DNA of 64,000 bases, from contig NW_027102733.1 in the NCBI RefSeq assembly GCF_036373705.1, positions 1 through 64,000 of the forward strand. Reading direction: 5' to 3'. Below, piece by piece: positions 36,614-49,573 of this stretch. The notes under the pieces were generated by a model. The model saw nothing but the letters and a program-made list of their open reading frames with translations. It made no database searches and had not been told where the DNA came from. A program made the position numbers and the translations under genes. Every line of letters starts with the position of its first letter. Within the stretch, counting starts at the first letter, position 1. Source of the stretch: Amia ocellicauda (taxonomy: Eukaryota > Chordata > Actinopteri > Amiiformes > Amiidae).

Positions 36614-37677
36614 TGCATATTTTACACACCAGAGGGCGACAAATCACGAGTTTTAACTTTGGATACACACAATTTCATCATTATTTCAGGTTTTACTTCC
36701 CCAAATACACAGGCATACAATAGATCTTGTTCTCCAACGTAAAAGGTCCCTAGTAACTAGGGTACATTCATAAATAAATTGAGCATCATGGCTAGAAGTG
36801 TCTAAATGTTGCCTAATCTTTCTCATCGAGAAATGACACAATTACAGCAACACAAAAAGGAACTCCACCGGACAAAGTTCAGTGCTCACAAGGAGCCTCA
36901 TTCAACACACACGGTTCCATTCCCATTCATGCAAAGCACGAAAGTGTAAAACTTGGGAACATACTTGAGAGCAAAGATCACATTCAATCTCATTCAAGGC
37001 ACGGATGTGAATGCAACGGGATGAAATTACTGAAATGATGCCTGCCCTCGAACTGTGATGATGGACTACCCGACTCGCCAATAATATTGGGTTCTGGTGT
37101 ATTGAAATACAGGAGCTGCTGGATTTGTGTGTTTTCTTACCCCCTCACCATAGTTTGTCAAATGTTTAAACAACTGAACTTATATTCAAGGTTTATTTTT
37201 CTTCATATGTTTTACTGGTTTACATTTGTCTCAGCAACCTGTTGAATGATTCTTCTGCTTTCAAAACAAAATGACAACAGGATGAATGCACACACTTGAA
37301 AATACAATACATGCAATGTTATGCATCATAGTGATGCAACCTCCTTTCAGTTTCATACTGCATGTCAATTGAAATCCTTACTGAAATGCACACCTTCTCA
37401 AGATTGCGCTTGACTGGCGTGTCAGGCACTCAATTACAGCTGTTTTATCAAAACAATGTGTTCGTTTTGTAATATATACTTCCGGTCTGGTGTGGCACCC
37501 CAGCTAACGCACAACGTTGCCACAATGTTGCCACAACGTGGCGTGTTAGCAGGGACTGTCTGCGGCGCGCTGGTGTGTCCCGGGCTTTAGAGTAGAGAGA
37601 CAGTTCAACTGTAAGTATGAACGGCAGAAACGGATATTGCCTTCCCTTTAAGTAGAGCGTCAGGGACAGCCTTCCTG

Positions 37678-37798
37678 GCTTACGGCCATACTAGCCTGAA
37701 TACGCTCGATCTCGTCCGATCTCGGAAGCTAAGCAGGCTCGGGCCTGGTCAGTACTTGAATGGGAGACCGCCTGGGAATACCAGGTGCTGTAAGCTTT
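37678..37798 (+). rRNA. 5S: 5S rRNA, variant (5S-32)
   Basis: C29T and G82A, as in 5S-24 and 5S-50. Spacer 37799-38862 starts as the 5S-24 spacer does (CTGATTCGCC) but ends like the spacer after 5S-33, with two 11-bp repeats and TTTAAC. The joint lies between about 38270 and 38700. Confidence 0.95.
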
Positions 37799-38862
37799 TG
37801 CATCTTTTACACACCAGAGGGCGACAAATCACGAGTTTTAACTTTGGATACACGCAATTTCATCATTATTTCAGATTTGACTTCCCCAAATACACAGGCA
37901 TACAATAGATCTTGTTCTCCAACGTAAACGGTCCCTAGTAACTAGGGTACATTCATAAATAAATTGAGCATCATGGCTAGAAGTGACTAAATGTTGCCTA
38001 ATCTTTCTCATCGAGAAATGACACAATTACAGCAACACAAAAAGGAACTCCACCGGACAAAGTTCAGTGCTCACAAGGAGCCTCATTCAACACACACGGT
38101 TCCATTCCCATTCATGCAAAGCACGAAAGTGTAAAACTTGGGAACATACTTGAGAGCAAAGATCACATTCAATCTCATTCAAGGCACGGATGTGAATGCA
38201 ACGGGATGAAATTACTGAAATGATGCCTGCCCTCGAACTGTGATGATGGACTACCTGATTCGCCAATAATATTGGGTTCTGGTGTATTGAAATACAGGAG
38301 CTGCTGGATTTGTGTGTTTTCTTACCCCCTCACCATAGTTTGTCAAATGTTTAAACAACTGAACTTATATTCAAGGTTTGTTTCTCTTCATATGTTTTAC
38401 TGGTTTACATTTGTCTCAGCAACCTGTTGAATGATTCTTCTGCTTTCAAAACAAAATGACAACAGGATGAATGCACACACTTGAAAATACAATACATGCA
38501 ATGTTATGCATCATAGTGATGCAACCTCCTTTCAGTTTCATACTGCATGTCAATTGAAATCCTTACTGAAATGCACACCTTCTCAAGATTGCGCTTGACT
38601 GGCGTGTCAGGCACTCAATTACAGCTGTTTTATCAAGACAATGTGTTCGTTTTGTAAAATATAGTTCCGGTCTGGTGTGGCACCCCAGCTAACGCACAAC
38701 GTTGCCACAACGTTGCCACAACGTGGCGTGTTAGCAGGGACTGTCTGCGGCGCGCTGGTGTGTCCCGGGCTTTAGAGTAGAGAGACAGTTCAACTGTAAG
38801 TATGAACGGCAGAAACGGATATTGCCTTCCCTTTAACTAGAGCGTCAGGGACAGCCTCCCTG

Positions 38863-38983
38863 GCTTACGGCCATATTAGCCTGAATACGCCCGATCTCGT
38901 CCGATCTCGGAAGCCAAGCAGGCTCGGGTCTGGTCAGTACTTGGATGGGAGACCGCCTGGGAATACCAGGTGCTGTAAGCTTC
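38863..38983 (+). rRNA. 5S: 5S rRNA with lost primary terminator (5S-33)
   Basis: C14T (CCATATTAGC), T53C, C67T in the intermediate element (GGGTCTGG; U-G wobble with G108) and T121C. After helix I the sequence is TTCTTC, so the usual TTTT is gone and the first T run is at 38990-38993. The transcript would be about 10 nt longer. The TATA-like element is TTTAAC. The spacer is 38984-40046. Confidence 0.94.
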
Positions 38984-38989
38984 TTCACC

Positions 38990-38993
38990 TTTT
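38990..38993 (+). terminator. Backup terminator of 5S-33
   Basis: The first TTTT after 5S-33, because the usual run is replaced by TTCTTC. The equivalent site for 5S-34 is 40174-40177. Confidence 0.7.
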
Positions 38994-40046
38994 ACACACC
39001 AGAGGGCGACAAATCACGAGTTTTAACTTTGGATACACACAATTTCATCATTATTTCAGATTTTACTTCCCCAAATACACAGGCATACAATAGATCTTGT
39101 TCTCCAACGTAAACGGTCCCTAGTAACTAGGGTACATTCGTAAATAAATTGAGCATCATGGCTAGAAGTGACTAAATGTTGCCTAATCTTTCTCATCGAG
39201 AAATGACACAATTACAGCAACACAAAAAGAACTCCACCGGACAAAGTTCAGTGCTCACAAGGAGCCTCATTCAACACACACGGTTCCATTCCCATTCATG
39301 CAAAGCACGAAAGTGTAAAACTTGGGAACATACTTGAGAGCAAAGATCACATTCAATCTCATTCAAGGCACGGATGTGAATGCAACGGGATGAAATTACT
39401 GAAATGATGCCTGCCCTCGAACTGTGATGATGGACTACCCGACTCGCCAATAATATTGGCTTCTGGTGTATTGAAATACAGGAGCTGCTGGATTTGTGTC
39501 ATTTCTTACCCCCTCACCATAGTTTGTCAAATGTTTAAACAACTGAACTTATATTGAAGGTTTGTTTCTCTTCATATGTTTTACTGGTTTACATTTGTCT
39601 CAGCAACCTGTTGAATGATTCTTCTGCTTTCAAAACAAAATGACAACAGGATGAATGCACACACTTGAAAATACAATACATGCAATGTTATGCATCATAG
39701 TGATGCAACCTCCTTTCAGTTTCATACTGCATGTCAATTGAAATCCTTACTGAAATGCACACCTTCTCAAGATTGCGCTTGACTGGCGTGTCAGGCACTC
39801 AATTACAGCTGTTTTATCAAGACAATGTGTTCGTTTTGTAAAATATAGTTCCGGTCTGGTGTGGCACCCCAGCTAACGCACAACGTTGCCACAACGTTGC
39901 CACAACGTGGCGTGTTAGCAGGGACTGTCTGCGGCGCGCTGGTGTGTCCCGGGCTTTAGAGTAGAGAGACAGTTCAACTGTAAGTATGAACGGCAGAAAC
40001 GGATATTGCCTTCCCTTTAACTAGAGCGTCAGGGACAGCCTCCCTG

Positions 40047-40167
40047 GCTTACGGCCATATTAGCCTGAATACGCCCGATCTCGTCCGATCTCGGAAGCCA
40101 AGCAGGCTCGGGTCTGGTCAGTACTTGGATGGGAGACCGCCTGGGAATACCAGGTGCTGTAAGCTTC
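40047..40167 (+). rRNA. 5S: 5S rRNA with lost primary terminator (5S-34)
   Basis: Same sequence as 5S-33, including TTCTTC in place of the T run. Spacer 40168-41219 (1,052 bp) copies that of 5S-33 (CAAAAAGAACTCC, GGCTTCTGG, GTGTCATTTC, ATTGAAGG) until about 41070, then switches to the 5S-24 type. Confidence 0.94.
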
Positions 40168-41219
40168 TTCACCTTTTACACACCAGAGGGCGACAAATCA
40201 CGAGTTTTAACTTTGGATACACACAATTTCATCATTATTTCAGATTTTACTTCCCCAAATACACAGGCATACAATAGATCTTGTTCTCCAACGTAAACGG
40301 TCCCTAGTAACTAGGGTACATTCGTAAATAAATTGAGCATCATGGCTAGAAGTGACTAAATGTTGCCTAATCTTTCTCATCGAGAAATGACACAATTACA
40401 GCAACACAAAAAGAACTCCACCGGACAAAGTTCAGTGCTCACAAGGAGCCTCATTCAACACACACGGTTCCATTCCCATTCATGCAAAGCACGAAAGTGT
40501 AAAACTTGGGAACATACTTGAGAGCAAAGATCACATTCAATCTCATTCAAGGCACGGATGTGAATGCAACGGGATGAAATTACTGAAATGATGCCTGCCC
40601 TCGAACTGTGATGATGGACTACCCGACTCGCCAATAATATTGGCTTCTGGTGTATTGAAATACAGGAGCTGCTGGATTTGTGTCATTTCTTACCCCCTCA
40701 CCATAGTTTGTCAAATGTTTAAACAACTGAACTTATATTGAAGGTTTGTTTCTCTTCATATGTTTTACTGGTTTACATTTGTCTCAGCAACCTGTTGAAT
40801 GATTCTTCTGCTTTCAAAACAAAATGACAACAGGATGAATGCACACACTTGAAAATACAATACATGCAATGTTATGCATCATAGTGATGCAACCTCCTTT
40901 CAGTTTCATACTGCATGTCAATTGAAATCCTTACTGAAATGCACACCTTCTCAAGATTGCGCTTGACTGGCGTGTCAGGCACTCAATTACAGCTGTTTTA
41001 TCAAGACAATGTGTTCGTTTTGTAAAATATAGTTCCGGTCTGGTGTGGCACCCCAGCTAACGCACAACGTTGCCACAACGTGGCGTGTTAGCAGGGACTG
41101 TCTGTGGCGCGCTGGTGTGTCCCGGGCTTTAGAGTAGAGAGACAGTTCAACTGTAAGTATGAATGGCAGAAACGGATATTGCCTTCCCTTTAAATAGAGC
41201 GTCAGGGACAGCCTCCCTG

Positions 41220-41340
41220 GCTTACGGCCATACTAGCCTGAATACGCCCGATCTCGTCCGATCTCGGAAGCCAAGCAGGCTCGGGCCTGGTTAGTACTTG
41301 GATGGGAGACCGCCTGGGAATACCAGGTGCTGTAAGCTTT
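41220..41340 (+). rRNA. 5S: 5S ribosomal RNA (5S-35)
   Basis: T53C and C73T. The TATA-like element is TTTAAA. Spacer 41341-42393 matches that of 5S-25 (ATCAAGAAATG, GATTCATCTG, ACACTACATG), with TTACCGCCTC private to it. Confidence 0.97.
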
Positions 41341-42393
41341 TGCACCTTTTACACACCAGAGGGCGACAAATCACGAGTTTTAACTTTGGATACACACAAT
41401 TTCATCATTATTTCAGATTTTACTTCCCCAAATACACAGGCATACAATAGATCTTGTTCTCCAACGTAAACGGTCCCTAGTAACTAGGGTACATTCGTAA
41501 ATAAATTGAGCATCATGGCTAGAAGTGACTAAATGTTGCCTAATCTTTCTCATCAAGAAATGACACAATTACAGCAACACAAAAAGGAACTCCACCGGAC
41601 AAAGTTCAGTGCTCACAAGGAGCCTCATTCAACACACACGGTTCCATTCCCATTCATGCAAAGCACGAAAGTGTAAAACTTGGGAACGTACTTGAGAGCA
41701 AAGATCACATTCAATCTCATTCAAGGCACGGATGTGAATGCAACGGGATGAAATTACTGAAATGATGCCTGCCCTCGAACTGTGATGATGGACTACCCGA
41801 CTCGCCAATAATATTGGGTTCTGGTGTATTGAAATACAGGAGCTGCTGGATTTGTGTGTTTTCTTACCGCCTCACCATAGTTTGTCAAATGTTTAAACAA
41901 CTGAACTTATATTCAAGGTTTGTTTCTCTTCATATGTTTTACTGGTTTACATTTGTCTCAGCAACCTGTTGAATGATTCATCTGCTTTCAAAACAAAATG
42001 ACAACAGGATGAATGCACACACTTGAAAATACACTACATGCAATGTTATGCATCATAGTGATGCAACCTCCTTTCAGTTTCATACTGCATGTCAATTGAA
42101 ATCCTTACTGAAATGCACACCTTCTCAAGATTGCGCTTGACTGGCGTGTCAGGCACTCAATTACAGCTGTTTTATCAAGACAATGTGTTCGTTTTGTAAA
42201 ATATAGTTCCGGTCTGGTGTGGCACCCCAGCTAACGCACAACGTTGCCACAACGTGGCGTGTTAGCAGGGACAGTCTGCGGCGCGCTGGTGTGTCCCGGG
42301 CTTTAGAGTAGAGAGACAGTTCAACTGTAAGTATGAACGGCAGAAACGGATATTGCCTTCCCTTTAAGTAGAGCGTCAGGAACAGCCTCCCTG

Positions 42394-42514
42394 GCTTATG
42401 GCCATTCTAGCCTGAATACGCCCGATCTCGTCCGATCTCGGAAGCCAAGCAGGCTCGGGCCTGGTCAGCACTTGGATGGGAGACCGCCTGGGAATACCAG
42501 GTGCTGTAAGCTTT
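42394..42514 (+). rRNA. 5S: 5S rRNA, divergent (5S-36)
   Basis: C6T, A13T, T53C and T76C, as in 5S-26 and 5S-52, but with the consensus C at nt 92. Spacer 42515-43578 also keeps the older state at some sites (GGCGTGTCAGG), so this member split from the A/C pair earlier. Confidence 0.95.
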
Positions 42515-43578
42515 TGCACCTTTTACACACCAGAGGGCGACAAATCACGAGTTTTAACTTTGGATACACACAATTTCATCATTATTTCAGATTTTACTTC
42601 CCCAAATACACAGGCATACAATAGATCTTGTTCTCCAACGTAAACGGTCCCTAGTAACTAGGGTACATTCGTAACTAAATTGAGCATCATGGCTAGAAGT
42701 GACTAAATGTTGCCTAATCTTTCTCATCGAGAAATGACACAATTACAGCAACACAAAAAGGAACTCCACCGGACAAAGTTCAGTGCTCACAAGGAGCCTC
42801 ATTCAACACACACGGTTCCATTCCCATTCATGCAAAGCAAGAAAGTGTAAAACTTGGGAACATACTTGAGAGCAAAGATCACATTCAATCTCATTCAAGG
42901 CACGGATGTGAATGCAACGGGATGAAATTACTGAAATGATGCCTGCCCTCGAACTGTGATGATGGACTACCCGACTCGCCAATCATGTTGGGTTCTGGTG
43001 TATTGAAATACAGGAGCTGCTGGATTTGTATGTTTTCTTACCCCCTCACCATAGTTTGTCAAATGTTTAAACAACTGAACTTATATTCAAGGTTTGTTTC
43101 TCTTCATATGTTTTACTGGTTTACATTTGTCTCAGCAACCTGTTGAATGATTCTTCTGCTTTCAAAACAAAATGACAACAGGATGAATGCACACACTTGA
43201 AAATACAATACATGCAATGTTATGCATCATAGTGATGCAACCTCCTTTCAGTTTCATACTGCATGTCAATTGAAATCCTTACTGAAATGCACACCTTGTC
43301 AAGATTGCGCTTGACTGGCGTGTCAGGCACTCAATTACAGCTGTTTTATCAAGACAATGTGTTCGTTTTGTAATATATAGTTCCGGTCTGGTGTGGCACC
43401 CCAGCTAACGCACAACGTTGCCACAATGTTGCCACAACGTGGCGTGTTAGCAGGGACTGTCTGCGGCGCGCTGGTGTGTCCCGGGCTTTAGAGTAGAGAG
43501 ACAGTTCAACTGTAAGTATGAACGGCAGAAACGGATATTGCCTTCCCTTTAAGTAGAGCGTCAGGGACAGCCTCCCTG

Positions 43579-43699
43579 GCTTACGGCCATACTAGCCTGA
43601 ATACGCCCGATCTCGTCCGATCTCGGAAGCTAAGCAGGCTCGGGCCTGGTCAGTACTTGGATGGGAGACCGCCTGGGAATACCAGGTGCTGTAAGCTTT
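43579..43699 (+). rRNA. 5S: 5S ribosomal RNA, consensus (5S-37)
   Basis: Identical to the consensus. Spacer 43700-44753 (1,054 bp) starts as the majority type (with GGCATACATTAG) and ends as the 1,175-bp class (GACAAATG, GCTATCGCAC, GGCATATTAGC). Confidence 0.98.
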
Positions 43700-44753
43700 T
43701 GCATCTTTTACACACCAGAGGGCGACAAATCACGAGTTTTAACTTTGGATACACGCAATTTCATCATTATTTCAGATTTGACTTCCCCAAATACACAGGC
43801 ATACATTAGATCTTGTTCTCCAACGTAAACGGTCCCTAGTAACTAGGGTACATTCGTAAATAAATTGAGCATCATGGCTAGAAGTGACTAAATGTTGCCT
43901 AATCTTTCTCATCGAGAAATGACACAATTACAGCAACACAAAAAGGAACTCCACCGGACAAAGTTCAGTGCTCACAAGGAGCCTCATTCAACACACACGG
44001 TTCCATTCCCATTCATGCAAAGCACGAAAGTGTAAAACTTGGGAACATACTTGAGAGCAAAGATCACATTCAATCTCATTCAAGGCACGGATGTGAATGC
44101 AACGGGATGAAATTACTGAAATGATGCCTGCCCTCGAACTGTGATGATGGACTACCCGACTCGCCAATAATATTGGGTTCTGGTGTATTGAAATACAGGA
44201 GCTGCTGGATTTGTGTGTTTTCTTACCCCCTCACCATAGTTTGTCAAATGTTTAAACAACTGAACTTATATTCAAGGTTTGTTTCTCTTCATATGTTTTA
44301 CTGGTTTACATTTGTCTCAGCAACCTGTTGAATGATTCTTCTGCTTTCAAAACAAAATGACAACAGGATGAATGCACACACTTGAAAATACAATACATGC
44401 AATGTTATGCATCATAGTGATGCAACCTCCTTTCAGTTTCATACTGCATGTCAATTGAAATCCTTACTGAAATGCACACCTTCTCAAGATTGCGCTTGAC
44501 TGGCGTGTCAGGCACTCAATTACAGCTGTTTTATCAAGACAAATGTGTTCGTTTTGTAAAATATAGTTCCGGTCTGGTGTGGCACCCCAGCTATCGCACA
44601 ACGTTGCCACAACGTGGCATATTAGCAGGGACTGTCTGCGGCGCGCTGGTGTGTCCCGGGCTTTAGAGTAGAGAGACAGTTCAACTGTAAGTATGAACGG
44701 CAGAAACGGATATTGCCATCCCTTTAAGTAGAGCGTCAGGGACAGCCTCCCTG

Positions 44754-44874
44754 GCTTACGGCCATACTAGCCTGAATACGCCCGATCTCGTCCGATCTCG
44801 GAAGCTAAGCAGGCTCGGGCCTGGTCAGTACTTGGATGGGAGACCGCCTGGGAATACCAGGTGCTGTAAGCTTT
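44754..44874 (+). rRNA. 5S: 5S ribosomal RNA, consensus (5S-38)
   Basis: Identical to the consensus and the first of a run of near-identical 1,175-bp units. Spacer 44875-45928 has AGAGCGCG, AAGATCAGTG, ACGGGGTGA and GCCATCCC before the TATA-like element. Confidence 0.98.
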
Positions 44875-45928
44875 TGCATCTTTTACACACCAGAGCGCGA
44901 CAAATCACGAGTTTTAACTTTGGATACACGCAATTTCATCATTATTTCAGATTTGACTTCCCCAAATACACAGGCATACAATAGATCTTGTTCTCCAACG
45001 TAAACGGTCCCTAGTAACTAGGGTACATTCGTAAATAAATTGAGCATCATGGCTAGAAGTGACTAAATGTTGCCTAATCTTTCTCATCGAGAAATGACAC
45101 AATTACAGCAACACAAAAAGGAACTCCACCGGACAAAGATCAGTGCTCACAAGGAGCCTCATTCAACACACACGGTTCCATTCCCATTCATGCAAAGCAC
45201 GAAAGTGTAAAACTTGGGAACATACTTGAGAGCAAAGATCACATTCAATCTCATTCAAGGCACGGATGTGAATGCAACGGGGTGAAATTACTGAAATGAT
45301 GCCTGCCCTCGAACTGTGATGATGGACTACCCGACTCGCCAATAATATTGGGTTCTGGTGTATTGAAATACAGGAGCTGCTGGATTTGTGTGTTTTCTTA
45401 CCCCCTCACCATAGTTTGTCAAATGTTTAAACAACTGAACTTATATTCAAGGTTTGTTTCTCTTCATATGTTTTACTGGTTTACATTTGTCTCAGCAACC
45501 TGTTGAATGATTCTTCTGCTTTCAAAACAAAATGACAACAGGATGAATGCACACACTTGAAAATACAATACATGCAATGTTATGCATCATAGTGATGCAA
45601 CCTCCTTTCAGTTTCATACTGCATGTCAATTGAAATCCTTACTGAAATGCACACCTTCTCAAGATTGCGCTTGACTGGCGTGTCAGGCACTCAATTACAG
45701 CTGTTTTATCAAGACAAATGTGTTCGTTTTGTAAAATATAGTTCCGGTCTGGTGTGGCACCCCAGCTAACGCACAACGTTGCCACAACGTGGCATATTAG
45801 CAGGGACTGTCTGCGGCGCGCTGGTGTGTCCCGGGCTTTAGAGTAGAGAGACAGTTCAACTGTAAGTATGAACGGCAGAAACGGATATTGCCATCCCTTT
45901 AAGTAGAGCGTCAGGGACAGCCTCCCTG

Positions 45929-46049
45929 GCTTACGGCCATACTAGCCTGAATACGCCCGATCTCGTCCGATCTCGGAAGCTAAGCAGGCTCGGGCCTGGT
46001 CAGTACTTGAATGGGAGACCCCCTGGGAATACCAGGTGCTGTAAGCTTT
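45929..46049 (+). rRNA. 5S: 5S rRNA, variant (5S-39)
   Basis: G82A and G93C, both in the C box (CTTGAATGGGAGACCCCCTGG), within a unit otherwise like its neighbours, so the gene changes are recent. Spacer 46050-47103 has AACAAGGG in the 15-bp palindrome and ATAGATCCGG. Confidence 0.95.
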
Positions 46050-47103
46050 TGCATCTTTTACACACCAGAGCGCGACAAATCACGAGTTTTAACTTTGGAT
46101 ACACGCAATTTCATCATTATTTCAGATTTGACTTCCCCAAATACACAGGCATACAATAGATCTTGTTCTCCAACGTAAACGGTCCCTAGTAACAAGGGTA
46201 CATTCGTAAATAAATTGAGCATCATGGCTAGAAGTGACTAAATGTTGCCTAATCTTTCTCATCGAGAAATGACACAATTACAGCAACACAAAAAGGAACT
46301 CCACCGGACAAAGATCAGTGCTCACAAGGAGCCTCATTCAACACACACGGTTCCATTCCCATTCATGCAAAGCACGAAAGTGTAAAACTTGGGAACATAC
46401 TTGAGAGCAAAGATCACATTCAATCTCATTCAAGGCACGGATGTGAATGCAACGGGGTGAAATTACTGAAATGATGCCTGCCCTCGAACTGTGATGATGG
46501 ACTACCCGACTCGCCAATAATATTGGGTTCTGGTGTATTGAAATACAGGAGCTGCTGGATTTGTGTGTTTTCTTACCCCCTCACCATAGTTTGTCAAATG
46601 TTTAAACAACTGAACTTATATTCAAGGTTTGTTTCTCTTCATATGTTTTACTGGTTTACATTTGTCTCAGCAACCTGTTGAATGATTCTTCTGCTTTCAA
46701 AACAAAATGACAACAGGATGAATGCACACACTTGAAAATACAATACATGCAATGTTATGCATCATAGTGATGCAACCTCCTTTCAGTTTCATACTGCATG
46801 TCAATTGAAATCCTTACTGAAATGCACACCTTCTCAAGATTGCGCTTGACTGGCGTGTCAGGCACTCAATTACAGCTGTTTTATCAAGACAAATGTGTTC
46901 GTTTTGTAAAATATAGATCCGGTCTGGTGTGGCACCCCAGCTAACGCACAACGTTGCCACAACGTGGCATATTAGCAGGGACTGTCTGCGGCGCGCTGGT
47001 GTGTCCCGGGCTTTAGAGTAGAGAGACAGTTCAACTGTAAGTATGAACGGCAGAAACGGATATTGCCATCCCTTTAAGTAGAGCGTCAGGGACAGCCTCC
47101 CTG

Positions 47104-47224
47104 GCTTACGGCCATACTAGCCTGAATACGCCCGATCTCGTCCGATCTCGGAAGCTAAGCAGGCTCGGGCCTGGTCAGTACTTGGATGGGAGACCGCCTG
47201 GGAATACCAGGTGCTGTAAGCTTT
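47104..47224 (+). rRNA. 5S: 5S ribosomal RNA, consensus (5S-40)
   Basis: Identical to the consensus. Spacer 47225-48278 is of the 1,175-bp class, with ACACAGTTCC as a private CpG transition and the majority ACGGGATGA. Confidence 0.98.
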
Positions 47225-48278
47225 TGCATCTTTTACACACCAGAGCGCGACAAATCACGAGTTTTAACTTTGGATACACGCAATTTCATCATTATTTCAG
47301 ATTTGACTTCCCCAAATACACAGGCATACAATAGATCTTGTTCTCCAACGTAAACGGTCCCTAGTAACTAGGGTACATTCGTAAATAAATTGAGCATCAT
47401 GGCTAGAAGTGACTAAATGTTGCCTAATCTTTCTCATCGAGAAATGACACAATTACAGCAACACAAAAAGGAACTCCACCGGACAAAGATCAGTGCTCAC
47501 AAGGAGCCTCATTCAACACACACAGTTCCATTCCCATTCATGCAAAGCACGAAAGTGTAAAACTTGGGAACATACTTGAGAGCAAAGATCACATTCAATC
47601 TCATTCAAGGCACGGATGTGAATGCAACGGGATGAAATTACTGAAATGATGCCTGCCCTCGAACTGTGATGATGGACTACCCGACTCGCCAATAATATTG
47701 GGTTCTGGTGTATTGAAATACAGGAGCTGCTGGATTTGTGTGTTTTCTTACCCCCTCACCATAGTTTGTCAAATGTTTAAACAACTGAACTTATATTCAA
47801 GGTTTGTTTCTCTTCATATGTTTTACTGGTTTACATTTGTCTCAGCAACCTGTTGAATGATTCTTCTGCTTTCAAAACAAAATGACAACAGGATGAATGC
47901 ACACACTTGAAAATACAATACATGCAATGTTATGCATCATAGTGATGCAACCTCCTTTCAGTTTCATACTGCATGTCAATTGAAATCCTTACTGAAATGC
48001 ACACCTTCTCAAGATTGCGCTTGACTGGCGTGTCAGGCACTCAATTACAGCTGTTTTATCAAGACAAATGTGTTCGTTTTGTAAAATATAGTTCCGGTCT
48101 GGTGTGGCACCCCAGCTAACGCACAACGTTGCCACAACGTGGCATATTAGCAGGGACTGTCTGCGGCGCGCTGGTGTGTCCCGGGCTTTAGAGTAGAGAG
48201 ACAGTTCAACTGTAAGTATGAACGGCAGAAACGGATATTGCCATCCCTTTAAGTAGAGCGTCAGGGACAGCCTCCCTG

Positions 48279-48399
48279 GCTTACGGCCATACTAGCCTGA
48301 ATACGCCCGATCTCGTCCGATCTCGGAAGCTAAGCAGGCTCGGGCCTGGTCAGTACTTGGATGGGAGACCGCCTGGGAATACCAGGTGCTGTAAGCTTT
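48279..48399 (+). rRNA. 5S: 5S ribosomal RNA, consensus (5S-41)
   Basis: Identical to the consensus. Spacer 48400-49452 (1,053 bp) is mosaic: AAAGGGCG but an intact 15-bp palindrome, AAGATCAGTG, then TGTATTATCAAG, CGTTTCGTG and CTGCAAGTATGAGC at the end. Confidence 0.98.
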
Positions 48400-49452
48400 T
48401 GCATCTTTTACACACCAAAGGGCGACAAATCACGAGTTTTAACTTTGGATACACGCAATTTCATCATTATTTCAGATTTGACTTCCCCAAATACACAGGC
48501 ATACAATAGATCTTGTTCTCCAACGTAAACGGTCCCTAGTAACTAGGGTACATTCGTAAATAAATTGAGCATCATGGCTAGAAGTGACTAAATGTTGCCT
48601 AATCTTTCTCATCGAGAAATGACACAATTACAGCAACACAAAAAGGAACTCCACCGGACAAAGATCAGTGCTCACAAGGAGCCTCATTCAACACACACGG
48701 TTCCATTCCCATTCATGCAAAGCACGAAAGTGTAAAACTTGGGAACATACTTGAGAGCAAAGATCACATTCAATCTCATTCAAGGCACGGATGTGAATGC
48801 AACGGGATGAAATTACTGAAATGATGCCTGCCCTCGAACTGTGATGATGGACTACCCGACTCGCCAATAATATTGGGTTCTGGTGTATTGAAATACAGGA
48901 GCTGCTGGATTTGTGTGTTTTCTTACCCCCTCACCATAGTTTGTCAAATGTTTAAACAACTGAACTTATATTCAAGGTTTGTTTCTCTTCATATGTTTTA
49001 CTGGTTTACATTTGTCTCAGCAACCTGTTGAATGATTCTTCTGCTTTCAAAACAAAATGACAACAGGATGAATGCACACACTTGAAAATACAATACATGC
49101 AATGTTATGCATCATAGTGATGCAACCTCCTTTCAGTTTCATACTGCATGTCAATTGAAATCCTTACTGAAATGCACACCTTCTCAAGATTGCGCTTGAC
49201 TGGCGTGTCAGGCACTCAATTACAGCTGTATTATCAAGACAATGTGTTCGTTTTGTAAAATATAGTTCCGGTCTGGTGTGGCACCCCAGCTAACGCACAA
49301 CGTTGCCACAACGTTTCGTGTTAGCAGGGACTGGCTGCGGCGCGCTGGTGTGTCCCGGGCTTTAGAGTAGAGAGACAGTTCAACTGCAAGTATGAGCGGC
49401 AGAAACGGATATTGCCTTCCCTTTAAGTAGAGCGTCAGGGACAGCCTCCCTG

Positions 49453-49573
49453 GCTTACGGCCATACTAGCCTGAATACGCCCGATCTCGTCCGATCTCGG
49501 AAGCTAAGCAGGCTCGGGCCTGGTCAGTACTTGGATGGGAGACCGCCTGGGAATACCAGGTGCTGTAAGCTTT
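49453..49573 (+). rRNA. 5S: 5S ribosomal RNA, consensus (5S-42)
   Basis: Identical to the consensus. Spacer 49574-50637 has AATTATAGCAAC, GATCATATTC and GACAAAAGG, all shared with the next spacer: a one-unit, 1,185-bp tandem duplication. Confidence 0.98.

Larger units (their letters stand above)
37799..41219 (+). repeat. Two-unit insertion inside block B
   Basis: In blocks A and C a 5S-24-type gene is followed directly by a 5S-25-type gene. Here 5S-33 and 5S-34 lie between them. The first spacer begins and the last spacer ends like the single spacer of block A (one 11-bp repeat, GTATGAATGGC, TTTAAA). This is the pattern left by an unequal crossover within the spacer. 5S-33 and 5S-34 are themselves a 1,184-bp tandem duplication with no difference seen. 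Confidence 0.85.
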
